From contig JAZLIL010000037.1 in assembly GCA_045617405.1 (NCBI GenBank), forward strand, positions 1 to 5,805: a DNA stretch of 5,805 bases. The letters run 5' to 3'. The notes under the pieces are model-generated. The model saw nothing but the letters and a program-made list of their open reading frames with translations. It had not been told where the DNA came from and made no database searches. The first letter of the stretch is position 1. Every line of letters starts with the position of its first letter. Below, piece after piece: positions 5,160 to 5,805 of the stretch. This DNA comes from JAZLIL01 sp045617405. Its GTDB lineage: Bacteria; Bacillota; Clostridia; Lachnospirales; Lachnospiraceae. The translations under genes were made by a program, and so were the position numbers.

Positions 5160-5163
5160 GAGG
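5122..5163 (-). terminator. Intrinsic terminator of the chemoreceptor gene
   Basis: On the minus strand CCTCTGCGAAAGC (plus 5151-5163) pairs with GCTTTTGCAGAGG (plus 5128-5140), 13 positions with one G-T wobble, around a ten-base loop. TTTTTT (plus 5122-5127) follows directly. It begins 18 bases after the MCP stop codon. A weaker copy, with a 9-bp stem (plus 5032-5040 and 5051-5059) four bases before another TTTTTT, exists in the next repeat unit and may act as a backup. Confidence 0.9.
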
Positions 5164-5181
5164 TGCATCAGTGACAAAATT

Positions 5182-5805
5182 CTAATACTTTCCGAAATCA
5201 TCGTCAAGAGAGATGTGCAAAGGTTCATACTTATCCTCGAGAGCGGGGCGATTTACAGAGGAAGGTGACTTCTGGGGAAGCTTCTGCTGTCCGGAGTGAG
5301 GAAGGGCTGCCGGAGCGGGAACCTTTTCAATCATGGGAGTGAAGTAACGGGAATCGTTGTCGCCCCTGATGCCATCCTTGAGCTTGTAGATACCGACCAT
5401 CTCGCGAAGCTTGACTGCCTGAGCCGAAAGCTCCTCGCTTGCTGCCGCACATTCCTGACTTGTTGCGGAATTGTTCTGGGTAACTGTTGAAACCTGGTTG
5501 AGTGCCTGATTGATCTGCGAGATAGCAAGGGCCTGCTCGCCTGAAGCCTTTGCTATTCCATCTGTAAGTGTCTCGCACTTTTCGATGGAGGTTACGATCT
5601 CGCCGAGTGCACCTGCCGTTTCATGAACAAGCGTTGTTCCCTTATCAACCTTTTCAATCGTATCCGAGATCAGCTGCGAGGTCTCGTCTGCTGCCTGGGC
5701 GCTCTTCTGTGCAAGGTTTCTTACTTCGTCGGCAACTACCGCGAAGCCCTTTCCGTGAACACCTGCTCTTGCCGCCTCAACGGCTGCGTTGAGGGCAAGG
5801 ATATT
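5182..5805 (-). CDS. Methyl-accepting chemotaxis protein, C-terminal 207 residues (N-terminus outside window)
   Basis: This is the cytoplasmic signalling end of a chemoreceptor, which controls CheA through CheW. The fragment opens at the hairpin tip, NILALNAAVEAARAGVHGKG, and continues FAVVADEVRNLA, the most conserved stretch of all MCPs. The descending helix (to about residue 140) compares without gaps to E. coli Tsr from memory. It includes a segment with EQ, SQ and EE pairs (QNNSATSQECAAASEEL) that suits the second methylation region. After MVGIYKL (136-142) comes a tail of about 65 residues rich in Pro, Ser and charge, ending ISLDDDFGKY. The tail lacks the NWETF-type CheR tether; the DDDFGKY end may be a docking motif, but that is a guess. 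Sensor, membrane and HAMP regions lie beyond 5805, so the ligand cannot be inferred. Confidence 0.97.
   Translation of the reverse strand, partial: NILALNAAVEAARAGVHGKGFAVVADEVRNLAQKSAQAADETSQLISDTIEKVDKGTTLVHETAGALGEIVTSIEKCETLTDGIAKASGEQALAISQINQALNQVSTVTQNNSATSQECAAASEELSAQAVKLREMVGIYKLKDGIRGDNDSRYFTPMIEKVPAPAALPHSGQQKLPQKSPSSVNRPALEDKYEPLHISLDDDFGKY

Overview
The window looks like a chromosomal segment of an anaerobic, probably motile Firmicute. Lachnospiraceae is my best guess. The evidence is the protein sequences (clostridial-type Dgt, QueH rather than QueG, a chemoreceptor ending in DDDFGKY, a CheY-like lone receiver) and the dgt-dnaG gene order, which in Clostridia usually runs on into the sigma-A gene. 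This is inference from family knowledge; no database was searched. All six protein genes lie on the minus strand, so transcription runs from high to low coordinates.

In order of transcription: (1) 5805-5182, the C-terminal signalling half of a methyl-accepting chemotaxis protein, cut by the window edge; (2) 5163-4945, its terminator embedded in a 98-bp tandem repeat; (3) 4910-3663, hisC, a histidinol-phosphate aminotransferase carrying an unusual in-frame 12-residue repeat insertion; (4) 3662-3229, a 434-base gene-free stretch with a hisC-end terminator, an 87-bp inverted-repeat element, a good sigma-A promoter and a leader with two competing hairpins; (5) 3228-2833, a single-domain response regulator; (6) 2832-2657, a short spacer of decayed repeats; (7) 2656-1877, queH (last step of queuosine synthesis) with an in-frame 18-residue repeat insertion; (8) 1733-717, dgt, a dNTP triphosphohydrolase; (9) 643-1, the N-terminal third of dnaG primase.

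The most unusual aspect is repeats rather than a new gene cassette. Five separate tandem-repeat loci sit in 5.8 kb: inside hisC, inside queH, between MCP and hisC, upstream of queH, and upstream of dgt. The dgt repeat has a third, dispersed copy upstream of dnaG. In both places this element carries a hairpin and ends exactly with the gene's ribosome binding site and ATG. It can also encode a similar 19-26 residue peptide at two of the three copies. It is the best candidate here for something undescribed: a repeated leader shared by two DNA-metabolism genes.

Functionally the genes are mixed: chemotaxis signalling (MCP, perhaps the receiver), histidine synthesis, tRNA modification and replication (dgt, dnaG). 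Only queH-dgt-dnaG looks like a plausible co-transcribed group, with no terminator seen between them.
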